NCBI GenBank assembly: GCA_902495025.1
Contig: CABUWB010000011.1
Coordinates: forward strand, 1-16,838
DNA length: 16,838 nt
Direction of reading: 5' to 3'
Origin: an uncultured Eubacteriales bacterium
Lineage (GTDB): Bacteria > Bacillota > Clostridia > Lachnospirales > CAG-274
A model generated the notes under the pieces. It saw only the letters and a list, made by a program, of their open reading frames with translations. It was not told where the DNA came from and did no database searches. Below, in pieces: positions 1 through 7,283 of the stretch (the stretch's first letter is position 1; the number at the start of each line of letters is the position of its first letter). The position numbers and the translations under genes were made by a program.

Positions 1-159
1 AACGCCGACCTTTATCTTGTCGCCATTTTCAGTGCTTTCACTGCCGCCCTCGGCACTCTGTGTCGTCTGCTCTGCTGTACCGACTGCACCCTGACAGCCT
101 GTTAAAAGCATAGCCGATGCCATTGTTAAACCTAATAATCCCATAATCTTACTTTTCAT
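1..159 (-). CDS. Exported lipoprotein, N-terminal part only (probable ABC-transporter substrate-binding protein)
   Basis: Only the first 53 codons are inside the window; the gene runs off the left edge. The ATG at 157-159 follows a strong ribosome binding site (AGAGGAGAAC) by a few bases. Residues 1-21 form a lipoprotein signal peptide: Lys at 2 and 4, a hydrophobic core, then the lipobox LLTGC with the lipidated Cys at 22. A flexible stretch rich in E, T, S and G follows (about 23-46), and then KIKVGV, the first beta strand typical of periplasmic-binding-protein folds. I infer a membrane-anchored solute receptor of an ABC importer, possibly for a sugar. The ligand-binding domain lies outside the window, so the substrate and even the family are open. 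The lipoprotein call is firm; the transporter role is a guess from the last six residues. Confidence 0.7.
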   Translation of the reverse strand, partial: MKSKIMGLLGLTMASAMLLTGCQGAVGTAEQTTQSAEGGSESTENGDKIKVGV

Positions 160-180
160 TTGATGTTCTCCTCTCATCTG

Positions 181-195
181 ATTAAACGCTTACTG
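181..195. promoter_or_regulatory. Possible LacI/CcpA-type operator upstream of the lipoprotein gene
   Basis: On the minus strand the leader contains TAAGCGTTTA (183-192), a near-palindrome around a central CG. This is the general shape of LacI/GalR-family operators and catabolite-responsive elements. Only about seven of the ten fixed positions of the cre consensus match. Two TATAAT-like boxes lie just upstream in the A/T-rich stretch 200-226, but neither has a good -35. The site sits between them and the ribosome binding site, where a repressor could block transcription. Weak evidence. Confidence 0.25.
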
Positions 196-218
196 CATTT
201 ATTATAAAATATTTTTTA

Positions 219-1325
219 TTATAAACTTTCGAGCTTGTCGAAAGCTTTTTTAAGCATTTGCTCCGTAATTACATAAGGATTGTGTGCTATATCCGACGCA
301 CCAAGCACAGCAGGCAGTACCTCGTCAAGCTGCTCCCTTGTTATTTCTATATCGGCAAGCCTTACGGGCAGACCTACCGATTTATTAAAGGCATAAAGCC
401 TGTTAAAGTCGCTTTCATTTTCATCACAAAGCAGAAGTATAAGCACGCCAAAGCCCACAACCTCGCCATGCAGATGTCTTTGCTCAATATGAGGATACCT
501 TGTAAGCGAATAAAATATTGCGTGTGCAAGACCGCTGTTATAATGTACGGTATGCTCCTGTGTAAGCAAAATTGACGCTATCGCCGTACTTACAATTATT
601 GCAAGCACGCACTGCTCCAGCTCATAGCCGCTTATGCCGCTTTTATTCTGCTCAAGTGCTCTTGCGCCGTATTTTAAAACAGGCTCACAGCACATACGGC
701 TTACAACCGCACCAAGCTCAAAGTAATGGGGTATTTCCTCACCCCTTGATGAAACTGTTGCCTCAAAATATTTTGCGTATGTATCACCCATACCTGCCCA
801 CATATATTTATATGGCGCTGCCGCTATAATATCCGTATTTATAAATGCGTGTACGGGCGGCTTTTCAAAAAAGAAAGGCTCCTTAAACGTACCGTCGGGA
901 TTATACATAATTGCAACGCTTGTGCAGGCGGCACAGGTTGACGCTATTGTTGGAAAGGTAAACACGCTCTTACCTGTTTTTATACCAAGGCATTTGCTTG
1001 TATCAAGCGCCTTTCCACCGCCAACGGCAAAAATATAGTCTGCCCTTTTAACCTCGTCTTTTTCGGCAAGTGCAGCTGCATTTTCATAGCTTGCCTCACC
1101 GCCGTACCACAGCTCACCTGTTATTTCAATGCCCGCAGACAGCGCATTTTTCTTAATCTGCGATACAGCGGCAGCCATTGCCCTTTTACCGCCTATAATA
1201 ACGGCTTTATTACCGTAAGAGGTGCATATACTGCCTATTTTTTCGTACACCCTGCCATCACCTATGGAATAGCTTGGCATATAAACACTGTAGTTATTAA
1301 GTCCTAAGCCTTTGCTCTCACTCAT
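219..1325 (-). CDS. GldA-like metal-dependent alcohol dehydrogenase (glycerol dehydrogenase family), substrate unknown
   Basis: A cytoplasmic NAD(P)-dependent dehydrogenase of the iron-containing/GldA superfamily; 368 aa is the normal size. The nucleotide-binding signature VGGGKALDTSK is at residues 101-111. The three expected metal ligands are visible: Asp181 (GMGDTYAKYFE), His268 (NSGLAHAI) and His286 (LHGEVVGFG). The Asp that contacts glycerol in known GldA enzymes (motif ASTDAP) is replaced by Cys131 in ASTCAACTS, so glycerol is unlikely to be the substrate and the symbol gldA is withheld. The ATG at 1325 is preceded by AGGAAAGG. The gene has its own consensus promoter and reads toward the lipoprotein gene, with 59 bp between them and no terminator, so the two may be co-transcribed and the enzyme may act on what that importer brings in (inference). 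Confidence 0.85.
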   Translation of the reverse strand: MSESKGLGLNNYSVYMPSYSIGDGRVYEKIGSICTSYGNKAVIIGGKRAMAAAVSQIKKNALSAGIEITGELWYGGEASYENAAALAEKDEVKRADYIFAVGGGKALDTSKCLGIKTGKSVFTFPTIASTCAACTSVAIMYNPDGTFKEPFFFEKPPVHAFINTDIIAAAPYKYMWAGMGDTYAKYFEATVSSRGEEIPHYFELGAVVSRMCCEPVLKYGARALEQNKSGISGYELEQCVLAIIVSTAIASILLTQEHTVHYNSGLAHAIFYSLTRYPHIEQRHLHGEVVGFGVLILLLCDENESDFNRLYAFNKSVGLPVRLADIEITREQLDEVLPAVLGASDIAHNPYVITEQMLKKAFDKLESL

Positions 1326-1361
1326 CTAATCTCAGCCTTTCCTAAAAGAATATTGTAAATA

Positions 1362-1390
1362 ATTATAAACCAAAAGGTTATATTTGTCAA
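1362..1390 (-). promoter_or_regulatory. Perfect-consensus sigma-A promoter for the GldA-like gene
   Basis: On the minus strand TTGACA (1385-1390) and TATAAT (1362-1367) are separated by exactly 17 bases, a 12/12 match to the vegetative consensus. The -35 box starts directly after the T-tract of the preceding terminator. Transcription should begin near 1355, giving a leader of about 30 bases. High basal expression is expected unless a repressor acts. Confidence 0.88.
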
Positions 1391-1420
1391 TAAAATAGGG
1401 ACTGACACACAGTCAGCCCC
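1391..1420 (-). terminator. Rho-independent terminator of the ftsEX operon, after the beta-propeller gene
   Basis: On the minus strand a 9-bp stem, GGGGCTGAC pairing with GTCAGTCCC (one G-T pair), encloses a TGTGT loop at 1398-1420 and is followed by a T-rich tail at 1391-1397. It starts six bases after the stop codon of the beta-propeller gene. Confidence 0.85.
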
Positions 1421-1425
1421 ATTGC

Positions 1426-3621
1426 TTATTTAATATAGGTACTTTTTATTTCATTGTCGGATACGGTATAAAGTCTGCCGTCCTTATAAAGTACTGATTT
1501 TATAGCGCTTTGGTCAGCACTCTCACCGTCTTCTGCGGTGTGTGTAATCTGTGCCGCAGGCACAAAGCCCTGCTGCATATCAATTGTGTATACGTAAACA
1601 CCCTGCCATACAGGCTCGTTACCGCTCTCCCTAGCCTTGGACGGACTTAACTGCTCTGCCACAGCCGCAGTTTCCGTAACGCTCTCTGTCTGTCCAGCTG
1701 TTGTCTGCTCCGTAACAAGCTCTGTTGTGCTTTCACTGTCAGTCTCTGCCGCATAACGCTCAGCAGGCACTACAAGCACATTTTCCTGTGCATTAAGGAT
1801 AATTTTATCCCTGTCGCTCCATACATCTGTAACAACATCAAACACCTCAAAGCAGTTATTTATATCGGCAATATTCAGCATTGAAATACTGCCGTCCTTA
1901 AAGCAGACAAAATGCTCCGCATCAAGGTTTCTCACTGCAAAGGTACCGTCAGGCAGCTTTATTGCGCCTATTTCCTCTGCCTTATCATCAAGCGCTACGG
2001 CATAGACAGGCTTGGTTTCACTGTCCGTTACAAGATAGCCTCTGCCGCCTATAAACCTTGCGCTTACCATATTGCCGTCAACTGCAACATCATCAAGGCT
2101 GTCCTTAATATCCATTTTATCGTCAAACAGGGTAACCTGCACTTTATCGTCAAGGCACGCCGCAAGTCTTAATGTACCGTTGTACTCATTCAGACATGCG
2201 GCATTTGGAACACTGCCCTCGTTAAAGCCTGCTGCCGCATACCTAAGTGTACCGTCATTAAGCGCAAGCCTGTATATTGATGTACCCTCACCCGATGGGG
2301 CTGCTATATAAAGGCTGTCGCCCGTAAGTGAAATATTATCACCACAGCCAAGGAGCGTATATACGTTAAGCGCCCTGCCCATATCGTTTATATTAAAGCC
2401 AAGCACTGAGGTATAAGCCTTGTCGGCCATTTCAGGCACATAGCGCACACTTGAAAGGCTTTCGCTTGCACCTACAGAGGCATTTGCGCTGTCGTAATAA
2501 TCGGGCATGCCAAAGCTGTCGGCACTGTCAGCGTCCTTTTTTACAAAAAGATAAACCGTATCGCCGTTTTTGTATGCGCCTGTGTAGCCGCCCTCTGCGC
2601 CAACCTGTCTTACAAGCTTTGGTGCTGTTTTATCCGTAATATCGTAAACGGCTATTGTACAGCCGTTAAAGCCGCTTTCCTCATCAGCAAGAGCCTTGCC
2701 TTCACCCACTACGGAAAGATAGCTGCCGCTTACGTAAATACCGTAAATTTCATCAAGCTGCAGCTCGGTTGTGCTTACGGTAACAGGCTTTTCACCCGTA
2801 AGTGCAATATTAACGTTTTTATCCCTTAAAAAGTAGATATATTCCGCATCTGCCTTTATATCTGACGGTGTATTTGCACCTATCGCATCAAGCCCAAGTG
2901 TGCTTACGGGGTTTTCCTTCTGGTCAGATGCCAAAGTTTCGCCTATGGTATTGAATATATTGACAGCACCGCTGCCAAGCAGCTCCTCCAGCTTTTTCTG
3001 CTCGTCAACAGAAGGGAGATTATTAACCTGTACCTCAACTGCCGCCGCAAACGCATCTTTTTCCTTTTCACCGAGCTTAGGGTCCTTATCACTTAAAAGC
3101 GCCATACTGCCATATAGTAAAAGCTGCTTGTCAAAGCCCTCTGCAAAGCCGTCAAGCGGAATGTAGACGGTATTATTTTTCAGCTTTACCTCGCCGCCTG
3201 CTTTAAGCTCCTTTTCACCCGAGGCGGAAACAAGGGTAATAACACCCCTTGTATCGTCAACAACAAGTGCCTTGTTATTAAGCCTTACCGTTGCAGAGCT
3301 GCAGTTTTTATCCGCACTTACAACCGCACCAAACGCCTCCTCAAAAAAGCTGAGCGGCACAAACATTCTGTCATTTTCAATAACAGGCACGCAAGCCGCA
3401 TTTTCACTGTTTACAAGCTTTTGCTTTTGCTTTACAAGCATAACGGGGCTTCGGTCATAGAGCACAACACCGCCGCCCAAAATTTCTCCGTAGCTGGCAT
3501 TGTCCTTTAAAGGCTCGGTTGATATATTTTTATTTTTACCTGTCTTCATCTGCACAACAAGCACAACTGCAAGCAGCGCAAAATAAACAAGTATAATATT
3601 TATTATCAGCTTATTTTTCAT
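1426..3621 (-). CDS. Membrane-anchored protein with a stalk (copper amine oxidase N-like) region and a beta-propeller domain
   Basis: A 731-aa exported protein of unknown function. Residues 1-25 are a short basic start and one hydrophobic segment, a signal anchor or uncleaved signal peptide. Residues about 60-165 resemble the copper amine oxidase N-terminal-like stalk domain (DRMFVPLSFFEEAFGA at 84-99 and a second, weaker unit TVYIPLDGFAEGF at 151-163). From about 235 to the end it resembles the secreted beta-propeller family PF09826: TLGLDAIGANTPSDIKAD at the entry and IKSVLYKDGRLYTVSDNEIK at the exit. An E/T-rich linker (about 624-665) interrupts the propeller before its last strands. No enzyme residues are evident. 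The start follows GAGGT, and the gene begins 12 bases after the M23 gene, so it is the last gene of the ftsEX operon. A role at the septal cell wall is inferred from context only. Confidence 0.8.
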   Translation of the reverse strand: MKNKLIINIILVYFALLAVVLVVQMKTGKNKNISTEPLKDNASYGEILGGGVVLYDRSPVMLVKQKQKLVNSENAACVPVIENDRMFVPLSFFEEAFGAVVSADKNCSSATVRLNNKALVVDDTRGVITLVSASGEKELKAGGEVKLKNNTVYIPLDGFAEGFDKQLLLYGSMALLSDKDPKLGEKEKDAFAAAVEVQVNNLPSVDEQKKLEELLGSGAVNIFNTIGETLASDQKENPVSTLGLDAIGANTPSDIKADAEYIYFLRDKNVNIALTGEKPVTVSTTELQLDEIYGIYVSGSYLSVVGEGKALADEESGFNGCTIAVYDITDKTAPKLVRQVGAEGGYTGAYKNGDTVYLFVKKDADSADSFGMPDYYDSANASVGASESLSSVRYVPEMADKAYTSVLGFNINDMGRALNVYTLLGCGDNISLTGDSLYIAAPSGEGTSIYRLALNDGTLRYAAAGFNEGSVPNAACLNEYNGTLRLAACLDDKVQVTLFDDKMDIKDSLDDVAVDGNMVSARFIGGRGYLVTDSETKPVYAVALDDKAEEIGAIKLPDGTFAVRNLDAEHFVCFKDGSISMLNIADINNCFEVFDVVTDVWSDRDKIILNAQENVLVVPAERYAAETDSESTTELVTEQTTAGQTESVTETAAVAEQLSPSKARESGNEPVWQGVYVYTIDMQQGFVPAAQITHTAEDGESADQSAIKSVLYKDGRLYTVSDNEIKSTYIK

Positions 3622-3633
3622 AGCTTTACCTCA

Positions 3634-4791
3634 TTAGCCGTAAATATACGGTGTAGGGTTGGTATGCTTACCGTTTATACGTACCTCAAAATGCAGATGT
3701 ACACCAGTTGAATAGCCCGTTGTACCTGCCTTGGATATAACCTGTCCCTTCTGTACGGACTGCCCCACGCTTACAAGCAGTGCGTTGTTATGTGCATAAA
3801 GCGTTGAATATCCGCCGCCATGGTCAATAATAACACACTTGCCGTAGCCGCCCCTGTTGCCTGCATAAATAACTGTACCGCTTGCTGCTGCAACAATGTC
3901 GGTATTAAGGGTTGCCTTAAGGTCAACACCGGTATGGAACTCACTTCTGCCGCTGATAGGCGAGGAACGGTAGCCATAGCCCGAGTTTGGTCTGTAACCC
4001 GAATAAGCGGGTACAGGGTACATAAACTGACCGCTTGGCGCCGCATACACCTTGCCCTTTGATGAAGCAAAATTAGATGATGAGCTGCTGCTTGATGCCG
4101 CCTTTTTAGCCGCAGCATTAATCAGCTTCTGCACCTCGCTGTCCTGGTTCTGCAAGTCCTTAATCTGCTGCTCGTATGTATTTACATCGGCATTAAGCTG
4201 CTTAACCAGCGCATTTTTGGCTGCAATGCTTTTATCAAGGGACGCCTTTTTGGTCTGCTGTTCCTTTTCAAGCGCTTCAAGATTGCGCTTATCCTCAGTA
4301 ATTGTTTTTACGTTGGTAGCAATTATAGTTTCATTTTTCTGATAATTGTCAAGCAGGGCATTGTCATACTCCATGAGCTTGTTGACATACTCCACCCTTT
4401 TAAGAAAATCGCTGAAGCCGTCAGCGTCAAGCAGTACATCAAGGTAGCCTGCACTGCCGTTTTCGTACATAACCCTGATACGCTTTTTAAGGCTGTCGTA
4501 CTGGTTTTCCCTGTCGGTTATAGCCTGTTTAAGCTCCTGCTGGCTTGTATTAAGGCGCTTTGTTGTTTCATCAAGGTCGTTTGATATAACATCAAGCTCA
4601 CTCTGCACCTCGTTAAGCTGTGCGTCCAGCTTTTCAAGCTCGGCAAGGGCGTCCGTCTTTTTAGCCTTTGCGTCATTAAGGTTACTCTGTGCACTTGAAA
4701 TTTTATTTTTTATATCTGTCCTCTCCTGGTTGAGCTGGCTTGTTGTTTTAGCCGCACAGGTACCCGTAAGACCTATGGACATTACAAGCAT
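3634..4791 (-). CDS. Coiled-coil M23 (LytM-type) peptidoglycan endopeptidase, presumed FtsEX-controlled hydrolase
   Basis: An exported murein hydrolase of EnvC-like layout. From the ATG at 4791 (385 aa) it has a hydrophobic start with no basic residues, long coiled coils (about 17-110 and 140-230), a run of seven serines (233-239) and a C-terminal M23 domain (about 265-385). The zinc and catalytic residues are all present: His286 and Asp290 (HTGVDL), His334 (LYAHN), His365 and His367 (HLHF). Unlike E. coli EnvC it should therefore be an active peptidase. It follows ftsX directly. FtsEX is known to activate such partners (EnvC, PcsB, CwlO). The start is uncertain: no ribosome binding site precedes 4791, while a TTG at 4830 has one and would restore a basic signal peptide, but an amber codon lies between. 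It may be a natural truncation, a poorly translated gene or a sequencing error. Confidence 0.85.
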   Translation of the reverse strand: MLVMSIGLTGTCAAKTTSQLNQERTDIKNKISSAQSNLNDAKAKKTDALAELEKLDAQLNEVQSELDVISNDLDETTKRLNTSQQELKQAITDRENQYDSLKKRIRVMYENGSAGYLDVLLDADGFSDFLKRVEYVNKLMEYDNALLDNYQKNETIIATNVKTITEDKRNLEALEKEQQTKKASLDKSIAAKNALVKQLNADVNTYEQQIKDLQNQDSEVQKLINAAAKKAASSSSSSSNFASSKGKVYAAPSGQFMYPVPAYSGYRPNSGYGYRSSPISGRSEFHTGVDLKATLNTDIVAAASGTVIYAGNRGGYGKCVIIDHGGGYSTLYAHNNALLVSVGQSVQKGQVISKAGTTGYSTGVHLHFEVRINGKHTNPTPYIYG

Positions 4792-4812
4792 AAGGCTTTT
4801 GAGAGGCAGAGC

Positions 4813-4845
4813 CTATTTCTTAAACTTCAAAATATTTCACTTCCC
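4813..4845 (-). other. Displaced start of the M23 gene: ribosome binding site, TTG start and in-frame TAG
   Basis: On the minus strand GGGAAGTG (4838-4845) is followed seven bases later by TTG (4828-4830) in frame with the M23 gene. The codons encode M-K-F-K-K, then TAG (4813-4815), then A-L-P-L-K-S-L, and run straight into the ATG at 4791. Without the TAG this would be an ordinary signal peptide: basic n-region, hydrophobic core, GTCAA-like end. Two other genes here (ftsE and the HlyD-like gene) also start with TTG after a good ribosome binding site, so a TTG start is credible. TAG serves as a normal stop at 9649-9651, which argues against genome-wide recoding. Confidence 0.6.
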
Positions 4846-4860
4846 ATTCAAGACTGTGGT

Positions 4861-5955
4861 TTACACATTAAGGTGCTTTTCAAGCGAGTTAAGCGAGCCG
4901 ATAGCACCAAGCACAATACCTATAATAAGTGAAATAGGTACTATTGTATAGAATATATCCGCCGCACTTTTAAGCTGTGCAATGCTTTTAAGCAGCGCAA
5001 GGTTATTAACAAAACCAACTGCACCATCATAGCCGAGCCAGCAAATTATACATGGTATAACCGCACCGATAAAGCCTATCACAATACCCTCAATAACAAA
5101 AGGCCAGCGGATAAACCAGTCGGTTGCGCCGACATATTTCATAATATTGATTTCATTTTTACGTATAAATACCGTAAGCTTGATTGTATTCATAATAATA
5201 CCTACGGATATTACACAGAGTATTGCCACAATTACAAGGCTGCACACACGTACAATAATATTGAGTGTAACAAGCATATCCGTAATTTCCTTAAGATGCT
5301 TGATTTTCTCAATACCTCTGTATACATAGCCCGCATCGCCTATATTAAGACCTGCCTGCTCACTCTGCAGGGTGGTAGGCTCCTCTTCACCGTCGCTTAC
5401 CACAGCCGGCACAACCGCACCTGCCTCGTTTGTAACAGGCTCTGTTGTTTCCTCTGCTGCAGTTTCCTCCTCTGCCTTTTTATCAGCAGATTCCTTTATG
5501 ATAGTCTTTTCAAATTCAAGCCTTATATCATCCAAAGCCTGAATTACAGCAGACTGGTTTGAAATATCATCAACCTTTATATCAAAGGAACGTGGCAGGG
5601 GGTTATCATCTCTCAGTCCCTCCAGTGCGTCAGCGTCAAACATACTCTTTGCCTGGTCAAGCGCATCGTCCTTTGAATAATACTTAACCTCTGTAACGTG
5701 AGGTATTTTTTTAATTTCCTCCTCAACTGCGGCAATCTGCTTTTCGTCTGGCTCCTCACCAAACATTACGGATATACCCACATTGGACTCAAGCTGTTCA
5801 AGCAGATAGTCCATATTAACCGCAAGACAGAGTGAAATAATAACTATAAATATACAGGCACTTACAACCGCTATTGATGCAAGGCTCATAAGTCCGTTTT
5901 TAAATATACCTTTAATACCCTCGTTAAAGTGGTATCTGAGCGTCCTAAGCTTCAT
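4861..5955 (-). CDS. ftsX: Cell-division protein FtsX with an enlarged extracytoplasmic loop
   Basis: The membrane subunit of the FtsEX complex, which passes ATP-driven movement to cell-wall hydrolases at the septum. The topology is typical: a cytoplasmic start (MKLRTLRYHFNEG), TM1 at about 24-46, a large outside domain at about 47-225 with the family motif DNPLPRSFDIKV (116-127), then TM2 (about 231-258), TM3 (about 284-308) and TM4 (about 334-354). At 364 aa it is longer than the usual 290-310 aa. The extra length is a low-complexity stretch rich in E, A, T, P and V at about 150-208, placed between the folded outer domain and TM2. Its start overlaps the end of ftsE by 11 bases, which indicates translational coupling. 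The M23 gene follows and is the likely partner of the outer domain. Confidence 0.93.
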   Translation of the reverse strand: MKLRTLRYHFNEGIKGIFKNGLMSLASIAVVSACIFIVIISLCLAVNMDYLLEQLESNVGISVMFGEEPDEKQIAAVEEEIKKIPHVTEVKYYSKDDALDQAKSMFDADALEGLRDDNPLPRSFDIKVDDISNQSAVIQALDDIRLEFEKTIIKESADKKAEEETAAEETTEPVTNEAGAVVPAVVSDGEEEPTTLQSEQAGLNIGDAGYVYRGIEKIKHLKEITDMLVTLNIIVRVCSLVIVAILCVISVGIIMNTIKLTVFIRKNEINIMKYVGATDWFIRWPFVIEGIVIGFIGAVIPCIICWLGYDGAVGFVNNLALLKSIAQLKSAADIFYTIVPISLIIGIVLGAIGSLNSLEKHLNV

Positions 5956-6634
5956 CGTCGTAACCGCCTTCCCTTACATCTCTGAGTACAACGCCCTTCT
6001 GCATTGTAACAACCCTTTTCTGCATACGGTCAACAATATCCTTTGCATGGGTAGCCATAACAACTGTTGTACCTCTGAAATTGATGTCCTGCAAAAGCTC
6101 CATAATTTCCCATGCGGTGTCGGGGTCAAGGTTACCTGTAGGCTCGTCCGCAAGCAGGATTGGCGGCTTATTGATAATAGCCCTTGCCAGCGCAACCCTC
6201 TGCTGCTCACCGCCCGAAAGCTGGTTGGGGTATGCCTTTGCCTTGTTTGCAAGACCTACCAGTGCCAGAACCTGAGGTACTGTTTTGCGTATAGCCTTTG
6301 GGCTAGCCTCTACAATCTGCATAGCAAAGGCAACATTTTCATAAACGGTTTTTGATGGCAACAGCCTGAAATCCTGAAATACTACGCCAACCTTGCGTCT
6401 TAAATAAGGTATTTCCTTTCTTTTAAGGGTGGTTATGTCAATACCGTCCATAATAAGGGAGCCGCTTGTAGGGTCAACCTCTTTAAGCAGCATTTTTATA
6501 AAGGTGGATTTGCCCGAGCCGGAGCTGCCGACTACAAACACAAACTCGCCCTTGTCAATATTTAAGGATACGTCCTTTAATGCAACCGCACCGTTATCCT
6601 CATATACTTTGGTTACGTGTTCAAGTGTAATCAA
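5945..6634 (-). CDS. ftsE: Cell-division ATP-binding protein FtsE
   Basis: The cytoplasmic ATPase of the FtsEX complex. All ABC-ATPase motifs are intact in the 229 residues: Walker A GSSGSGKST (36-44), Q-loop Gln87, signature LSGGEQQ (139-145), Walker B ending in Asp163-Glu164 and the H-loop His196. The sequence from ITLEHVTKVY onward is typical of FtsE. Translation starts at a TTG (6632-6634) about eight bases after GGAAGGAAG; no nearby ATG is in frame. It is the first gene of the operon ftsE-ftsX-M23-propeller, with a sigma-A-like promoter upstream and the divIVA terminator insulating it from the preceding operon. ATP binding by FtsE is known to drive the FtsX conformational change that activates the hydrolase. 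Confidence 0.96.
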   Translation of the reverse strand: MITLEHVTKVYEDNGAVALKDVSLNIDKGEFVFVVGSSGSGKSTFIKMLLKEVDPTSGSLIMDGIDITTLKRKEIPYLRRKVGVVFQDFRLLPSKTVYENVAFAMQIVEASPKAIRKTVPQVLALVGLANKAKAYPNQLSGGEQQRVALARAIINKPPILLADEPTGNLDPDTAWEIMELLQDINFRGTTVVMATHAKDIVDRMQKRVVTMQKGVVLRDVREGGYDDEA

Positions 6635-6672
6635 ATAAATAACTTCCTTCCATAAAATCCAACTATATATTC

Positions 6673-6701
6673 ATAATACTCTACTGTATAGGATACATCA
6701 A
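6673..6701 (-). promoter_or_regulatory. Probable sigma-A promoter of the ftsEX operon
   Basis: On the minus strand TTGATG (6696-6701) and TATTAT (6673-6678) are 17 bases apart, matching the consensus at 9 of 12 positions. It lies about 40 bases upstream of the TTG start of ftsE and downstream of the divIVA terminator. The rest of 6635-6784 is A/T-rich with no other clear signal. Confidence 0.55.
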
Positions 6702-6748
6702 AACTTTACAAAAATCAACTTAATATTTCCTTAAAAATATACCTCAGC

Positions 6749-6778
6749 AAAAAGGGCTGTCGCAAATGCAGCAGCCCC
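6749..6778 (-). terminator. Rho-independent terminator after divIVA
   Basis: On the minus strand GGGCTGCTGC pairs with GCGACAGCCC (one C-A mismatch and one T-G pair) around an ATTT loop at 6754-6777, followed by TTTTT. It lies six bases after the divIVA stop codon and ends the HlyD-yggS-sepF-yggT-ylmH-divIVA operon. Confidence 0.85.
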
Positions 6779-6784
6779 ATGTAT

Positions 6785-7246
6785 TTATTTTTTAAAATCA
6801 TCCGCATAGCTGTCAATAAGCTCTATTTCGGAATTAAGCAGGGTTTTCATCTTTGCACGCAGTGCCTCAAACTGAGCCTTAATTCTGTCTGTTTCAACAT
6901 CAATCTTGTACTGCTCATTGTTTGCCCTGTCAAGTATTTCCTTAGCCTTCTGCTTAGCCTCGTTGACAATCTGGTCAGCCTCGGTTTTGGCATTCTGACG
7001 TGTGTCCTCGGCAGTTTTTTCACCCTTTACTATGGACGCCTTTAAGGTATCCTCCATATCCTTGTAGTGCTGTATTGCATCATTTAAAACGCTTACCTTG
7101 TCGTTAAGCCTTGTATTTTCCTTAAGCAGCTTTTCAAACTCCACAATTACAAGGTCAAGAAAATCATCAACCTCGTCGCAATCGTAGCCCTTTCCTCTTG
7201 CCACTCTCTTAAATTCCGCATTCTCAATATCCGCAGGTGTCAGCAT
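6785..7246 (-). CDS. divIVA: DivIVA-family polar/septal scaffold protein
   Basis: A membrane-curvature-sensing coiled-coil protein that marks cell poles and division sites in Gram-positive bacteria. The N-terminal domain is typical (LTPADIENAEF at 2-12, then a GYDCDEVDDFLD motif at 20-31). Coiled coil follows through nearly all of 32-150, rich in K, E and A. The length, 153 aa, is close to B. subtilis DivIVA (164 aa). The reading frame is open further upstream, but the ATG at 7244-7246 is chosen because AAGGAGTG sits seven bases before it and DivIVA proteins begin M-L-T-P or similar. It is the last gene of the sepF operon, separated from ylmH by 66 bases that carry a hairpin, so its level may be set apart from the upstream genes. 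Confidence 0.93.
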   Translation of the reverse strand: MLTPADIENAEFKRVARGKGYDCDEVDDFLDLVIVEFEKLLKENTRLNDKVSVLNDAIQHYKDMEDTLKASIVKGEKTAEDTRQNAKTEADQIVNEAKQKAKEILDRANNEQYKIDVETDRIKAQFEALRAKMKTLLNSEIELIDSYADDFKK

Positions 7247-7283
7247 AATAATCACTCCTTCAACAAATTTCGCACGCAATATC

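Noticed and set aside
4813..4815. Genome-wide recoding of TAG as a sense codon
   Set aside because: TAG is the natural end of the HlyD-like gene (9649-9651), and no other in-frame TAG was seen inside a conserved gene.
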